Positions 9,801 to 17,735 of a stretch of 34,334 nt of DNA are shown here, piece after piece. The translations under genes and the position numbers were made by a program. The notes below the pieces were generated by a model, which was given only the letters and a program-made list of their open reading frames with translations, did not search any database and had not been told where the DNA came from. The stretch lies in NCBI GenBank assembly GCA_019636535.1, contig JAHBXK010000034.1:1-34334 (forward strand), read 5' to 3'. The DNA comes from Phycisphaeraceae bacterium (lineage in GTDB: Bacteria; Planctomycetota; Phycisphaerae; Phycisphaerales; UBA1924). The first letter of the stretch is position 1. The number at the start of each line of letters is the position of its first letter.

Positions 9801-12800
9801 GATCGACGTTCGCGATGCGGACGGGTTCATGGACTTTGCCGGGGGCGAGACAGAGGGGACGGTGACGCTCCGCGCTGACGACCTGGACATCACGGGCACG
9901 CTGACGGCGGGCGACGTGAACCTCCGGCCGCTGACGGCGGGGACGACGATCGCGGTGAACGACGCAGCCGGATCGATGGACATCTCGACGGCCGACCTTG
10001 CGAACATCGACTCGGCGGGTACGGTTGAGATTGGTTCGGCCAACGCGGGCGAGATCAACGTGGGCTCGATGGGGACGACGGACCTCTCGGGCGAGGGCTA
10101 CAGCCTCACGCTGCACTCGGGCGCCGATGTGGTTCTTACCGACACGATCATCCTGTCGAACAACTCGATCCTCGGACTGATCGGCGACAACATCGACGGT
10201 TCGAGCCTGGCCACCGACGTGCAGATCGGTGGGACCGGCGGCGTGTTCGTGATCGCGACCGGGGACGTGAATCTCGACACGGATGTGTCGCGGATCGCGA
10301 TCGACTCGGGCGGTGCGATCGACCTTGAGAATGCTGGTGCGCTGAGCATCACGACGGTGGGCTCGGTGGTCGGCGTGAGCGCCGGCTCGGACGCCGACAT
10401 CGATATCACCGCGGCGTCGATCTCGGTCGACGCGGACGTGACGGCCATGGGCATCGGGAGCGTGACTCTGCGTGCCGACGACGGGGACATGGGCGATATC
10501 GCCGTGAATGCGACCGTTGCGTCCGACACGGGCGATATCCGGTTGTGGGCGGACAACGACATCGACTTTGCCACGACGGGCGTGGTGAGGTCATCGAGCG
10601 GCGGGATCGAACTTGTCGCCGACTTTGACATGATGAACTCCGGCGGCGACGGCACCGGCGGCGCGATCGCCTTTGACGCCGGGGCGAGGGTGGTGACCGA
10701 CGGGACGATCACCGCTTCGGCCGACGGGGACATCGACGATCTATCCGACGCCGGGATGAACGGCGCGGATCCGATCTTTGCGGCGCCGCTGGTGAACATC
10801 ACGAGCGCGTTCGGCACGATCGGCGGGACGACGTCGGTTGACACCGCCGCGACGGCGATCGTGGCGTCAGCGCCCGGCGGGATCCACATCGCGAATACGG
10901 GCGATCTGACGGCGACGCTGAACTCGACGTCGGGTGCGGTGAGTTTGACGAACGACGGAACGCTGATCACGGGCGCCGACTGGACGGCGAGCGCCTTCGA
11001 CGTGAGCGCGACGGGCGACTTCGAGATCGCGCACGACGTGACGGCTTCGGGCGGGGACAACGTGTTCACGTCGAGCGGCGGGATGCTGACGGTCAACGGC
11101 GGTCGGAGCATCACCTCAACGGGCGGCGATATTACGATCGAGGCGCTCGACCTTGACCTCGACGGCTCGCTGGACGCGGGGATGGATCGGATCTTCGTTC
11201 GTCGCTCGGCCGCGGGCACGATGGGCCTGGGGCTGGCGACGGGCGACATGACGATCGACAACAACGAACTGGAGCGGATGACCGCGTCTCGCGCGGTGTT
11301 CGGCGACATGCTCGAGACGTCGATCGCGGTGAACGGCGTGACGGGGGGCGCGGTCGCGAATCTGCCGGAGGTCGTGATCAACGCGATCGGCGACGGTGGG
11401 TCGATTGTGTTCCAGGGCATCGCCTCGAACTTCAGGGCGCTGGAAGCGAACGCGGACGACGGGATCAGCGTCAACGTCGGCATCAGCGTGACCGAGGGCG
11501 ACCTTGTACTGAACGCCGACTTCGACGACGCGGCCGACTCGAACGACATGCTGTCGATCGCGTCGGGCGTGACGCTGAGCAGCCAGCCGGGCGGCGGCAG
11601 CATCGTGCTCAGGGCGACGAGCGGCGGGATCGAGGGCGCCGGCTCGCTGACGGTGAACTCGGCCAACGACATCGATCTGGATTCGGATTTGAATCTGTCC
11701 GGGACGCTGACGATGAACGCGGGCGGGGCGATCACGCTTCAGGGTGTCGCGGCCGAGCAGCTGGTGACGCTCAACGCCGACAACGGTGTGAATCTCAACG
11801 GCTCGCTGGTGAACAGCGGGAGCGCCACCTTCATCAACGCCGACGCGGACGGCGACGGCATGGGCTCGCTGTCGGTCGCGATGGGCTTCGGGATCGAGAC
11901 GAACGGCAACGACCTGACGATCACGGCGGCGGACCTGATCCTCGACGGCTCGATCGACGCGGGCACGGGCACGGTCTCGATCCGGCGGGCCGACACCGGT
12001 TCGATCGGGCTGGGCACGGCGATGGGCGACATGACCGTCGACGCGGACGAGTTGTCGCGCATCACGGCATCGACCCTGCGGTTCGGCAATTCGTTCACGG
12101 ACCAGATGAACATCGCGGGGGTCACGGCCTCGAGCACCGCCGGGATCTCGTCGCTGCTGGAGCTCATCACCGACGACATCGACATCTCGGGCCAACTGAA
12201 CACGTCGATGGCGGACCTGGTGATCACGCGGGCGAACATCGGTTCGATCGGCGTGGGCACGGCGATGGGCGACATGATGATCTCCGGCGCCGAACTGGCG
12301 ATGATCACCACGCCCGAACTGACGATCGGCGGCGGGCAGACGACGGACGTCAACGTCTCGGGCGTGACGGCGATGCAGTCGATGGGCATCGGCGCCGTGC
12401 GGCTGGAGGCCGGGGAGCGCATCGTCTTCGGCGGCGGGTCGAACACGTTCCGGGCGCTGACGGCGCTGGCGCGTGACGGCATGACGGTGAACGCGAACCT
12501 GACGACGACCGAGGGGAACCTGCTTCTCAACGGGAATTCCGACAACGACAACGACGTCAATGACAAGATCACGATCGCCGACGGCCGGACGATCAGCGCG
12601 GGGAGCGTGCTGACGCTGGAGGCGACCGCGGCGGGGATCGAGGCGGCGGGCGACCTGACGCTGAACGCCGTGAGCGACATCAACATCAACAGCACGCTGA
12701 GCACGATGGGCACGCTCGTCGTCAACGCGGACTCGACGGGCTCCGGGCAGGGCCGGGTCGTCATTCCGTCGGGCACGACCGTGATCTCGAACGGCAACCC

Positions 12801-14976
12801 GATCACGTTTACGGGCTCGAACTTCGTTCTCAACGGGAACGTGAACGCGGGTGCGGGCTCGGTGGCGATCCGGCGGTCGAGCCTGGGGACGATCACGCTG
12901 GGAACTGGGACGCAGGGGATGCTGATCTCGGGCGTCGAACTCAGCCGCATCATCGCGACGGGCCTGACGATCGGCGGCGTGAACACCGGCATCATGATCG
13001 TGAACGGGATCAACGCGCTCAACAGCAACAACATCGTCGGCATCACGCGCCTGGAAGCGCTGGGCGGCGCGGGCGCGATCTCCTTCAACGGCACCGCCTC
13101 GACCTTCAACGCGCTGGAGGTGCTGGCGAACAACGTGATCAACGTCAACGTGTCGGTGAACACCGACACGGGGTCGCTCCGCTTCAACGCAGACGCGAAC
13201 AGCACGCCGGACGGGCGCGACGCGGTTCGGCTGGCGGCGAACGTGAGCGCACCGGCGACGCAGGACCTGATCTTCGATTCCGACGTGACGATTCGCGCGC
13301 AGGCGGTCGGCGTGTCGGGCCGCAACGTGACCTTCAACGGCCGGGTGGATTCGGACTCGGGGCTGCGGGACCTCGCGGTCAGCACTTCGAACGGCGGCGT
13401 GACGGCCTTCAACGGGGACGTCGGCACGATCCGGCGACTGCGGAACCTGACGACCAACGCGGACGGCAGCACGCGGATCGGCGGGGAGATCAACGCCCGC
13501 AACGGGGCGATCACCTTCAACGACTTCGTGCGGCTGACGGGCGACGCGACGATCCGCACCGACGGCGGCACCGGCGTGTTCTTCAACGGCGCGGTCGACA
13601 GCCAGGGCAACACGAATCGAAGGCTGACGGTCGTCGTCGACACCGACGCCGCGGCGGACCTGAACGCTCTGCCGATCATCAGTTTCACGAACGACGTGGG
13701 CGCCGCGTTCCCGCTTGGCGAGATCAACCTGAACTTCGACCCCGGGTCGATGATCGACGGGCACGTCAACATTCCGCGCGTCGCGACGATCGTGGCGCGT
13801 CCGCGCAACAACGCCGGGCAGGTGATCGCGAGTCCCGGGGCTTACTCGATCACGTTCAACACCTCCGGCGCCTTCAACATGGGCGTCAACGAGAAACTGA
13901 CCGCGCTGGGCAACTTGACGATCAACGCGGTGACGGCGCGGCTGGGCGACCTTTCGACGCTCGGGAACATGACGGTGAATGCCGGATCGATCGGTCTGCT
14001 CGTCCGTCCCGCGGGCGCGATCCTGTCAAACATGGGCACGTTCACGGCCTTTGACCAGGGGCTGGACCTGGTGTCGGGCGGGAACATCGCGTTCTCGGTG
14101 GTGCCGACGGTGATCGGCAGCGGGCCGCTCGTGTCGTTCGCGACGCAGTCGGGCTCGGGCGACGTGAACTCGACGCTGAGCACGTTCCTGTTCCGGGCGT
14201 TCGGGACGATCGACGTCGCGCAGTTCAACAACGGCACCACGAACATCGTCACGCTCGACCTGAGGTCGAGCGGTCCGACGAACACCAACTTCTCCGATGC
14301 GATCGCCGGGGCGATCCCGCGGGAAACGAGGTTGAACGACGTGGGGCAGCAGGTGGCGATCGGTTCAGCGCAGATGGAGGACCTGAAGAACCTGGGCATC
14401 GTGCCGCGCGGGCCGACGCCGCAGGAACTGCTGGACTTCCTGATCGGCCAGACGATCTACAACGACGTTCCGTCGCGCATGTCGCCGCGGCCCGACGACT
14501 ACACGACGGTCGTGAACCGACTGCCGAGCGAGCGCGTGCAGGCGCTGCTGGACGACTACGACCGCGTCTTCAACATCGACCTGTTGGACGACGCCGGCAA
14601 CCCGGTCATCAACCCGCGGACCGGGCGTGCGCAGCGAGTCTCTCGCACGGACGAGATCCGCTCGACGCTGCTCGGATCGGTGCGGCGTTATCGTGCGGAG
14701 AACCCGGACGCGACGGGGGAACTGCATCCGTTCCAGTTCCGCGCGTTCATCGACGCCTCACCCGAGGAGGCCAGGAGCGCTGGGTATCTGAACGAACTGG
14801 CCGAGTTCCTCGACGTGCTGGAGACGATCGGCCTGACGCCGCGCGAGCTGGTTACGAGCAAGAACATCCTGCTCAAGGACGTGCGTCCGGCGGGCGTCGG
14901 CTCGGTGGCGAACTTCGAGACGGTGATCCGCGCGGGCGACCGCTCGCGGCGCGGGGAGGTCATCTCCGCCCGGTGA
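6805..14976 (+). CDS. tpsA: Giant two-partner secretion exoprotein (filamentous-haemagglutinin type, TpsA)
   Basis: The gene encodes 2723 residues from the ATG at 6805, preceded by AAGGAG with a six-base spacer; the frame extends further upstream but without such a site. A signal peptide ends at TWA|GP (residue 40). Residues about 45-300 form the TPS secretion domain: SRVLNRV, DGTLQANGIVYFV and NPAGVFFGNGALVDVGGIYA are the hallmark 'NPaGVlFG' region that engages the TpsB POTRA domains. The long middle is Gly/Asp/Thr-rich and built of short strands expected to form a right-handed beta-helix, with a 45-residue motif recurring seven times (listed separately). Residues about 2500-2723 break this pattern: they are charged, helix-like and Arg-rich, unlike the shaft. 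No Cys occurs in the shaft that I noticed. The likely role is an adhesin or surface fibre; toxin activity cannot be excluded for the C-terminal part. Confidence 0.88.
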   Translation: MRHCVESRPTLRGCVVGVGLGRSVWVGAGVALLATSVTWAGPEGEKVVRGAAEFSRQGSLTRITAADKTIINYDRFDIGRNETVRFVQPSATSRVLNRVQSADPSRIDGTLQANGIVYFVNPAGVFFGNGALVDVGGIYAAAGNISNKDFLRGIDRFTSLTGSVVNEGRIEAAQGGLASLIGQNVVNAGMITADRGVIAMVAGDSVVLGERGGVLSVRVETNPANAGTPPAAGSVGVVNMGRVEARHGATRIVAGDMYSLAVKNTGVVRAGDIKVEAQRPAGRDTTVQVGGVLDARNGVRGGHGGAIQVVGDKIIVLDAKLDASGRNSGGTIHVGGGLQGGGEMPHAREAYVVNSSVRADAVKRGDGGEVVVFADEHLTFRSAASARAGELWGDGGIVETSAKGTVNISGARVEAHARSADGASGTWLMDPFDVSIEANPTSGGNFDGGDPDTFTPTATSVVDVADINTTLNTGTSVEILTGGPGGDPGTITLQAGATIDKTMGGDASLTLRAANDVVINGAIQSSSGALTVNLLANNGDNGNLDPDPTMGSVFVTGTGSIDTNGGALTIEGVDVFLNGAATIATGAGNVFLRPTDAASTIGVGAGAAGDFNVSAVELATITSTGTVSVGRSGGTGAVDLNAVDVSAGGYSLTVEGGSIVTESVTVDSGLAIRLLANAGDVDATGTPTLSANNGLVHIRADDINFDANVTISTGGGGTVEFVPNAGRTVSVATTGGDFNIGQDEVDGVTAGTLVIGSDDSGDMTVGAVDATGQADVLVLRSGGDVIATSDPTNATAATRVEIEAAGSIGSMSERFKIDAPEATLTTDDAMGSAFVQGIADTAWTLALAGDGDVLGDMATDVTGTVDGDLNVVSANMIVGTMLGVGGDATFETTNANQDISLSSTSVEGSVSFTTAGTGSVQMSSDDAIDLGASSIGGDLELVSGEAITDSGAVTVGGNAEFKTLNDDGGDIILDEDHAFAGTVRARVRNAADTDAADGEIDVRDADGFMDFAGGETEGTVTLRADDLDITGTLTAGDVNLRPLTAGTTIAVNDAAGSMDISTADLANIDSAGTVEIGSANAGEINVGSMGTTDLSGEGYSLTLHSGADVVLTDTIILSNNSILGLIGDNIDGSSLATDVQIGGTGGVFVIATGDVNLDTDVSRIAIDSGGAIDLENAGALSITTVGSVVGVSAGSDADIDITAASISVDADVTAMGIGSVTLRADDGDMGDIAVNATVASDTGDIRLWADNDIDFATTGVVRSSSGGIELVADFDMMNSGGDGTGGAIAFDAGARVVTDGTITASADGDIDDLSDAGMNGADPIFAAPLVNITSAFGTIGGTTSVDTAATAIVASAPGGIHIANTGDLTATLNSTSGAVSLTNDGTLITGADWTASAFDVSATGDFEIAHDVTASGGDNVFTSSGGMLTVNGGRSITSTGGDITIEALDLDLDGSLDAGMDRIFVRRSAAGTMGLGLATGDMTIDNNELERMTASRAVFGDMLETSIAVNGVTGGAVANLPEVVINAIGDGGSIVFQGIASNFRALEANADDGISVNVGISVTEGDLVLNADFDDAADSNDMLSIASGVTLSSQPGGGSIVLRATSGGIEGAGSLTVNSANDIDLDSDLNLSGTLTMNAGGAITLQGVAAEQLVTLNADNGVNLNGSLVNSGSATFINADADGDGMGSLSVAMGFGIETNGNDLTITAADLILDGSIDAGTGTVSIRRADTGSIGLGTAMGDMTVDADELSRITASTLRFGNSFTDQMNIAGVTASSTAGISSLLELITDDIDISGQLNTSMADLVITRANIGSIGVGTAMGDMMISGAELAMITTPELTIGGGQTTDVNVSGVTAMQSMGIGAVRLEAGERIVFGGGSNTFRALTALARDGMTVNANLTTTEGNLLLNGNSDNDNDVNDKITIADGRTISAGSVLTLEATAAGIEAAGDLTLNAVSDININSTLSTMGTLVVNADSTGSGQGRVVIPSGTTVISNGNPITFTGSNFVLNGNVNAGAGSVAIRRSSLGTITLGTGTQGMLISGVELSRIIATGLTIGGVNTGIMIVNGINALNSNNIVGITRLEALGGAGAISFNGTASTFNALEVLANNVINVNVSVNTDTGSLRFNADANSTPDGRDAVRLAANVSAPATQDLIFDSDVTIRAQAVGVSGRNVTFNGRVDSDSGLRDLAVSTSNGGVTAFNGDVGTIRRLRNLTTNADGSTRIGGEINARNGAITFNDFVRLTGDATIRTDGGTGVFFNGAVDSQGNTNRRLTVVVDTDAAADLNALPIISFTNDVGAAFPLGEINLNFDPGSMIDGHVNIPRVATIVARPRNNAGQVIASPGAYSITFNTSGAFNMGVNEKLTALGNLTINAVTARLGDLSTLGNMTVNAGSIGLLVRPAGAILSNMGTFTAFDQGLDLVSGGNIAFSVVPTVIGSGPLVSFATQSGSGDVNSTLSTFLFRAFGTIDVAQFNNGTTNIVTLDLRSSGPTNTNFSDAIAGAIPRETRLNDVGQQVAIGSAQMEDLKNLGIVPRGPTPQELLDFLIGQTIYNDVPSRMSPRPDDYTTVVNRLPSERVQALLDDYDRVFNIDLLDDAGNPVINPRTGRAQRVSRTDEIRSTLLGSVRRYRAENPDATGELHPFQFRAFIDASPEEARSAGYLNELAEFLDVLETIGLTPRELVTSKNILLKDVRPAGVGSVANFETVIRAGDRSRRGEVISAR
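8602..13015 (+). repeat. Seven dispersed copies of a 45-residue motif within tpsA
   Basis: The unit reads roughly IGLGtAxGDMtIdxxELxrITAsxLxiG, then a short variable stretch and IxVxGVtA. Copies begin near 8602, 8988, 9943, 11215, 11995, 12235 and 12883. The four downstream copies are most alike (IGLGTAMGDMTVDADEL and IGVGTAMGDMMISGAEL are the closest pair, only about 240 bases apart). Copies are separated by other strand-rich sequence, so this is a modular shaft rather than a tight tandem array. Confidence 0.75.
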
Positions 14977-15022
14977 CGTGACAGTGCGATCGAGTCGCTC
15001 GGTCGTCGTGTGCAAGAACATC

Positions 15023-15060
15023 AAGCCCCGTTGCGCGGATCAACGCCGCGCGCGGGGCTT
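15023..15060 (+). terminator. Intrinsic terminator of tpsA, overlapping the end of mntR
   Basis: AAGCCCCG at 15023-15030 pairs with CGGGGCTT at 15053-15060, and an inner GCGCGG/CCGCGC pair (15033-15038 with 15046-15051) lengthens the stem. On the plus strand it runs into TTGTTGATT. The right arm lies inside the last codons of the convergent mntR gene, whose stop codon falls in the loop, so it may serve both directions, more weakly for mntR. Confidence 0.8.
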
Positions 15061-15597
15061 TGTTGATTGACGCTTGGTCGGCGTGAAGCGCTCGAGGGCG
15101 GCCAGTGTCTCGTCGCTGACGTGATGCTCGATGCCCTCGGTGTCCGTGCGCGCGGCCGTGTCGCTCACGCCCAGCGACCGCAGGAAGGCCAGGACGATCT
15201 CGTGCCGGCGCCGGACCTTGGCGGCGAGCGCCCGGCCGGAGTCGGTGAGGAAGATGGAGCGGTAGGGCTGGGAACGGACGAGGCCGTCGCGCTGCAGCCG
15301 GGCGACGGTGCGGACGACGGTGACGTGGGTGACGCCGAGGCACTCGGCCAGATCGACCACGCGGGCCTCACCGACGCCCTCGATCAGGTCGGCGATGGCC
15401 TCGACGTAGTCCTCGGTGACTTCGCCGGCGTGGGCCTGGCGGGTGAGGGCGTGGCCGTGGGCCTGGAGTCGGCGGTCGTCGCTGGCGGGCGCGTGGAGGT
15501 TGCTCGGCCCAGTTCGTGCCGGCTTGGGCCGCCCTGCCGAGGGCGACTTGGATGGGCCGGGGCTTCTGTGGGCGGGCTTGGCGGATCGCTTGGCCAT
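15040..15597 (-). CDS. mntR: Manganese-responsive transcriptional repressor MntR (DtxR family)
   Basis: The ATG at 15597 gives 185 residues and is preferred to the far-upstream start at 15771, which would run through the divergent promoter. After a basic, Pro-rich N-terminal extension of about 55 residues comes a winged helix (about 60-120) and the helical dimerisation/metal domain. The MntR metal ligands can all be assigned: D63 and E66 (EDYVE), H132 (RRHEIVLAFL), E154, E157 and H158 (EGIEHHVSDE). Asp at the first position is the feature separating manganese-specific MntR from iron-specific DtxR. There is no C-terminal SH3-like domain, which fits MntR. It is divergent from the TroABCD-type operon and presumably represses it when manganese is sufficient. 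The long basic extension is unusual; its role is unknown. Confidence 0.92.
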   Translation of the reverse strand: MAKRSAKPAHRSPGPSKSPSAGRPKPARTGPSNLHAPASDDRRLQAHGHALTRQAHAGEVTEDYVEAIADLIEGVGEARVVDLAECLGVTHVTVVRTVARLQRDGLVRSQPYRSIFLTDSGRALAAKVRRRHEIVLAFLRSLGVSDTAARTDTEGIEHHVSDETLAALERFTPTKRQSTKPRARR

Positions 15598-15719
15598 GGC
15601 CCGAACGATACCCGCTTGGATATGTGCCGCGAGTCTGGATCGGGTGGGGGGGCAGCCTGAGGGTTGGGAGGGGATGCGGGATGTAAAGGGTTGGACGGGA
15701 CGTGGATCCGGTGGTGTGG

Positions 15720-15753
15720 TTGCCTCGACACAGAATGTAGCCAATGATACAAC
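15720..15753 (+). promoter_or_regulatory. Promoter and candidate MntR operator of the troABCD operon
   Basis: TTGCCT at 15720-15725 and AATGAT at 15743-15748 are 17 bases apart and form a plausible -35/-10 pair. An alternative is TCGACA at 15725 with TACAAC at 15748. The -10 region is covered by an inverted repeat, TGTA at 15736-15739 and TACA at 15748-15751 with an 8-base centre, in an AT-rich island of otherwise GC-rich DNA. Either pair would place the transcript start at or next to the ATG at 15754. Confidence 0.5.
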
Positions 15754-16785
15754 ATGCAATCGGTGGCTCATCGTCCTGAGGCTCTCCGTGGTCGCGCTGT
15801 CGTTGCGGGGTTGGTGGCCGTGCTCGTGCTCGCGGCGATGTTTGTCGGGTGCAACCGACGCTCACCGAAACACGTGGTGCCGCAGTCGGTGGGCAACTTG
15901 CGCACGACCGAGTCCATCGTCGCGACGACGGGCATGATCGCCGACGCGGCGAGGTGGATCGGACAGTCGGAAGTCGAGGTGACCCGGCTGATGGGTGAGG
16001 GTGTTGATCCACACCTGTATAAGCCAGCGCCGGGCGATCTTCGTGCGCTCGAAGGAGCGGACTTGGTTCTGTACAACGGCCTGCACCTTGAGGGCAAGCT
16101 CGCAGAGGCGCTCTCGAAACTCGCCGAGCGCAAGCCCGTGGTGGCGATCGCCGCGGAGATCCCGGCGGATCGGCTGATCATGTCTTCGGACGAGGGCGGT
16201 CAGCCGGACCCGCACGTCTGGCACGATCCGAGGCTGTGGTCGCTGGCGGTGCAGCGGTTGCAGGGAGCGATGAACGAGGTCGCCCCGCACAAGAGGAGCG
16301 GGTTCGCGTACCACGCCGAGGTGTATCTCACGGTTCTCGATCGCCTGCACGCCTGGGCCGAGGAGCAGATCGCGACCATTCCGCCGGATCGGCGCGTGCT
16401 TGTGACCGCGCACGACGCGTTCGCGTACTTCGGACGGGCGTTCGGGCTCGAAGTGCACGGGGTGCAGGGGATCTCGACCGATTCCGAAGCTTCGATTCGC
16501 GACGTCAACGCGCTGGTCGATCTGCTGGTCGGGCGTCGCGTCCCGGCGGTGTTCTTCGAGTCGAGCGTCCCGCCGCGGACGGTGCGGGTGCTGGTCGAGG
16601 GGTGCAAGGCCCGCGGCCACGAAGTCCGCATCGGCGGCGAGTTGTACTCGGATGCGCTCGGGCCCGACGACACGCCCGAGGGGACGTACTTCGGCATGTT
16701 CGAGCACAACGTCCGGACCATCGTTGAGGCGCTCTCGGGCAAGCCGGCAGCCCCGTTCTCCAAGCAGGCCGACGAAGGCCGATGA
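15754..16785 (+). CDS. troA: Metal ABC transporter substrate-binding lipoprotein, TroA type (Mn/Zn)
   Basis: This 343-residue protein captures Mn2+ or Zn2+ and delivers it to the permease. A hydrophobic leader ends in a lipobox-like FVGC, with Cys33 as lipidation site. Ligand candidates follow the TroA pattern His-His-His-Asp: H87 (GVDPHLYKP), H154 (DPHVWHDP), H220 ([15 protein letters not shown]) and D300 ([10 protein letters not shown]). A PsaA-type manganese-only protein would have Glu at the third position. The segments [20 protein letters not shown] and [11 protein letters not shown] closely follow TroA. No poly-His loop of the ZnuA kind is present. No ribosome binding site precedes the ATG, and the promoter is immediately upstream, so a leaderless message is likely; GTG 15763 is an alternative start. 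First gene of a four-gene operon; equivalent to mntA. Confidence 0.92.
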   Translation: MQSVAHRPEALRGRAVVAGLVAVLVLAAMFVGCNRRSPKHVVPQSVGNLRTTESIVATTGMIADAARWIGQSEVEVTRLMGEGVDPHLYKPAPGDLRALEGADLVLYNGLHLEGKLAEALSKLAERKPVVAIAAEIPADRLIMSSDEGGQPDPHVWHDPRLWSLAVQRLQGAMNEVAPHKRSGFAYHAEVYLTVLDRLHAWAEEQIATIPPDRRVLVTAHDAFAYFGRAFGLEVHGVQGISTDSEASIRDVNALVDLLVGRRVPAVFFESSVPPRTVRVLVEGCKARGHEVRIGGELYSDALGPDDTPEGTYFGMFEHNVRTIVEALSGKPAAPFSKQADEGR

Positions 16786-16792
16786 GTGTTTC

Positions 16793-17695
16793 ATGCCGAC
16801 GACGATTTCAACCGATCTGGGTCAGCGAACGGGTTTGGCACACTCGCCGACCGGCACGCCCGCCGTCGACGTGCACGACCTCACCGTGGCCTACGACCGC
16901 AAGCCGGTGCTGTGGGATGTTGACCTGGCGATTCCCGCCGGTGTGTTGACGGCGGTGGTCGGGCCGAACGGGGCGGGGAAGTCGACGCTGATCAAGGCGA
17001 TTCTGGGGCTGGTGAAGCCGGCGAGCGGGGGGGTGATGATCTTCGGGCGGGCGCTGTCGAGCGTACGTCTTCGCGTCGGCTATGTGCCGCAGCGCGAGAC
17101 GGTCGACTGGGACTTTCCGATCGATGCGCTGGGCGTGGTGCTGATGGGGCGGTACGGCCGGTTGGGCTGGCTTCGCCGGCCGGGGCGGGCCGATCGGGAT
17201 GTTGCTCGCAGGTGTCTTGAGCAGGTGGGCATGGGGGAGTTGGCGCATCGCCAGATTTCGGAACTCTCCGGGGGTCAACAGCAGCGTGTGTTTCTTGCGC
17301 GGGCGCTTGCGCAGGAGGCGGACCTGTACTTCATGGATGAACCGTTCGCGGGCGTGGACGCCGCTACGGAGCGGGCGATCATCGATTTGCTGCGCGACTT
17401 GCGGAGCAAGGGGAAGACCGTGGTGGCCGTTCATCACGATCTTCAGACCGTGCCGGAGTACTTCGACCATGCGGTGCTGTTGAACCTGCGGCTTGTGGCG
17501 GCGGGCCCAACGGGTGAGGTGTTCACGCCCGCGAACCTGCAGGCGACGTACGGCGGTCGGCTGACGATGCTCGAACGCGTGGGCGAGGCGATGCGTCGTG
17601 CGGCGGGTGGTGCGGGTGCGAGTCACTCCGAGTCATCACCGTCGGGGGCGTCCGCACGTCCGATTCCCGCCGACTACCAGCCGCCGGTTGTCTGA
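16793..17695 (+). CDS. troB: Metal ABC transporter ATP-binding protein (TroB/MntB type)
   Basis: The 300-residue ATPase powers the importer formed with the two downstream permeases. Motifs are intact: Walker A GPNGAGKS at 57-64, Q-loop Q100 in GYVPQ, a VDWDFPI segment typical of Mn/Zn importers, signature LSGGQQQR from 158, Walker [10 protein letters not shown] from 177, and the H-loop in VHHDL at 214-215. The ATG at 16793 lies seven bases after the troA stop; the weak GAAGG further upstream is the only ribosome-site candidate. The N-terminal 22 residues and the last 30 (Ser/Pro-rich) are extensions beyond the family core. Confidence 0.93.
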   Translation: MPTTISTDLGQRTGLAHSPTGTPAVDVHDLTVAYDRKPVLWDVDLAIPAGVLTAVVGPNGAGKSTLIKAILGLVKPASGGVMIFGRALSSVRLRVGYVPQRETVDWDFPIDALGVVLMGRYGRLGWLRRPGRADRDVARRCLEQVGMGELAHRQISELSGGQQQRVFLARALAQEADLYFMDEPFAGVDAATERAIIDLLRDLRSKGKTVVAVHHDLQTVPEYFDHAVLLNLRLVAAGPTGEVFTPANLQATYGGRLTMLERVGEAMRRAAGGAGASHSESSPSGASARPIPADYQPPVV

Positions 17696-17735
17696 CCCGC
17701 GTTGTGTGTGATTTGCTCAGGATTTCTGCCGCACC

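Noticed and set aside
6760..10116. A minus-strand open frame of 1118 codons opposite tpsA
   Set aside because: Its product is an Arg/His/Val-rich sequence without recognisable domains, it lies wholly opposite a clear signal-peptide exoprotein, and high GC with third-position bias produces such long antisense frames.
8602..13015. The repeat series in tpsA considered as a CRISPR or other DNA repeat array
   Set aside because: Spacing is irregular, the similarity is at the protein level, and the reading frame is continuous throughout.
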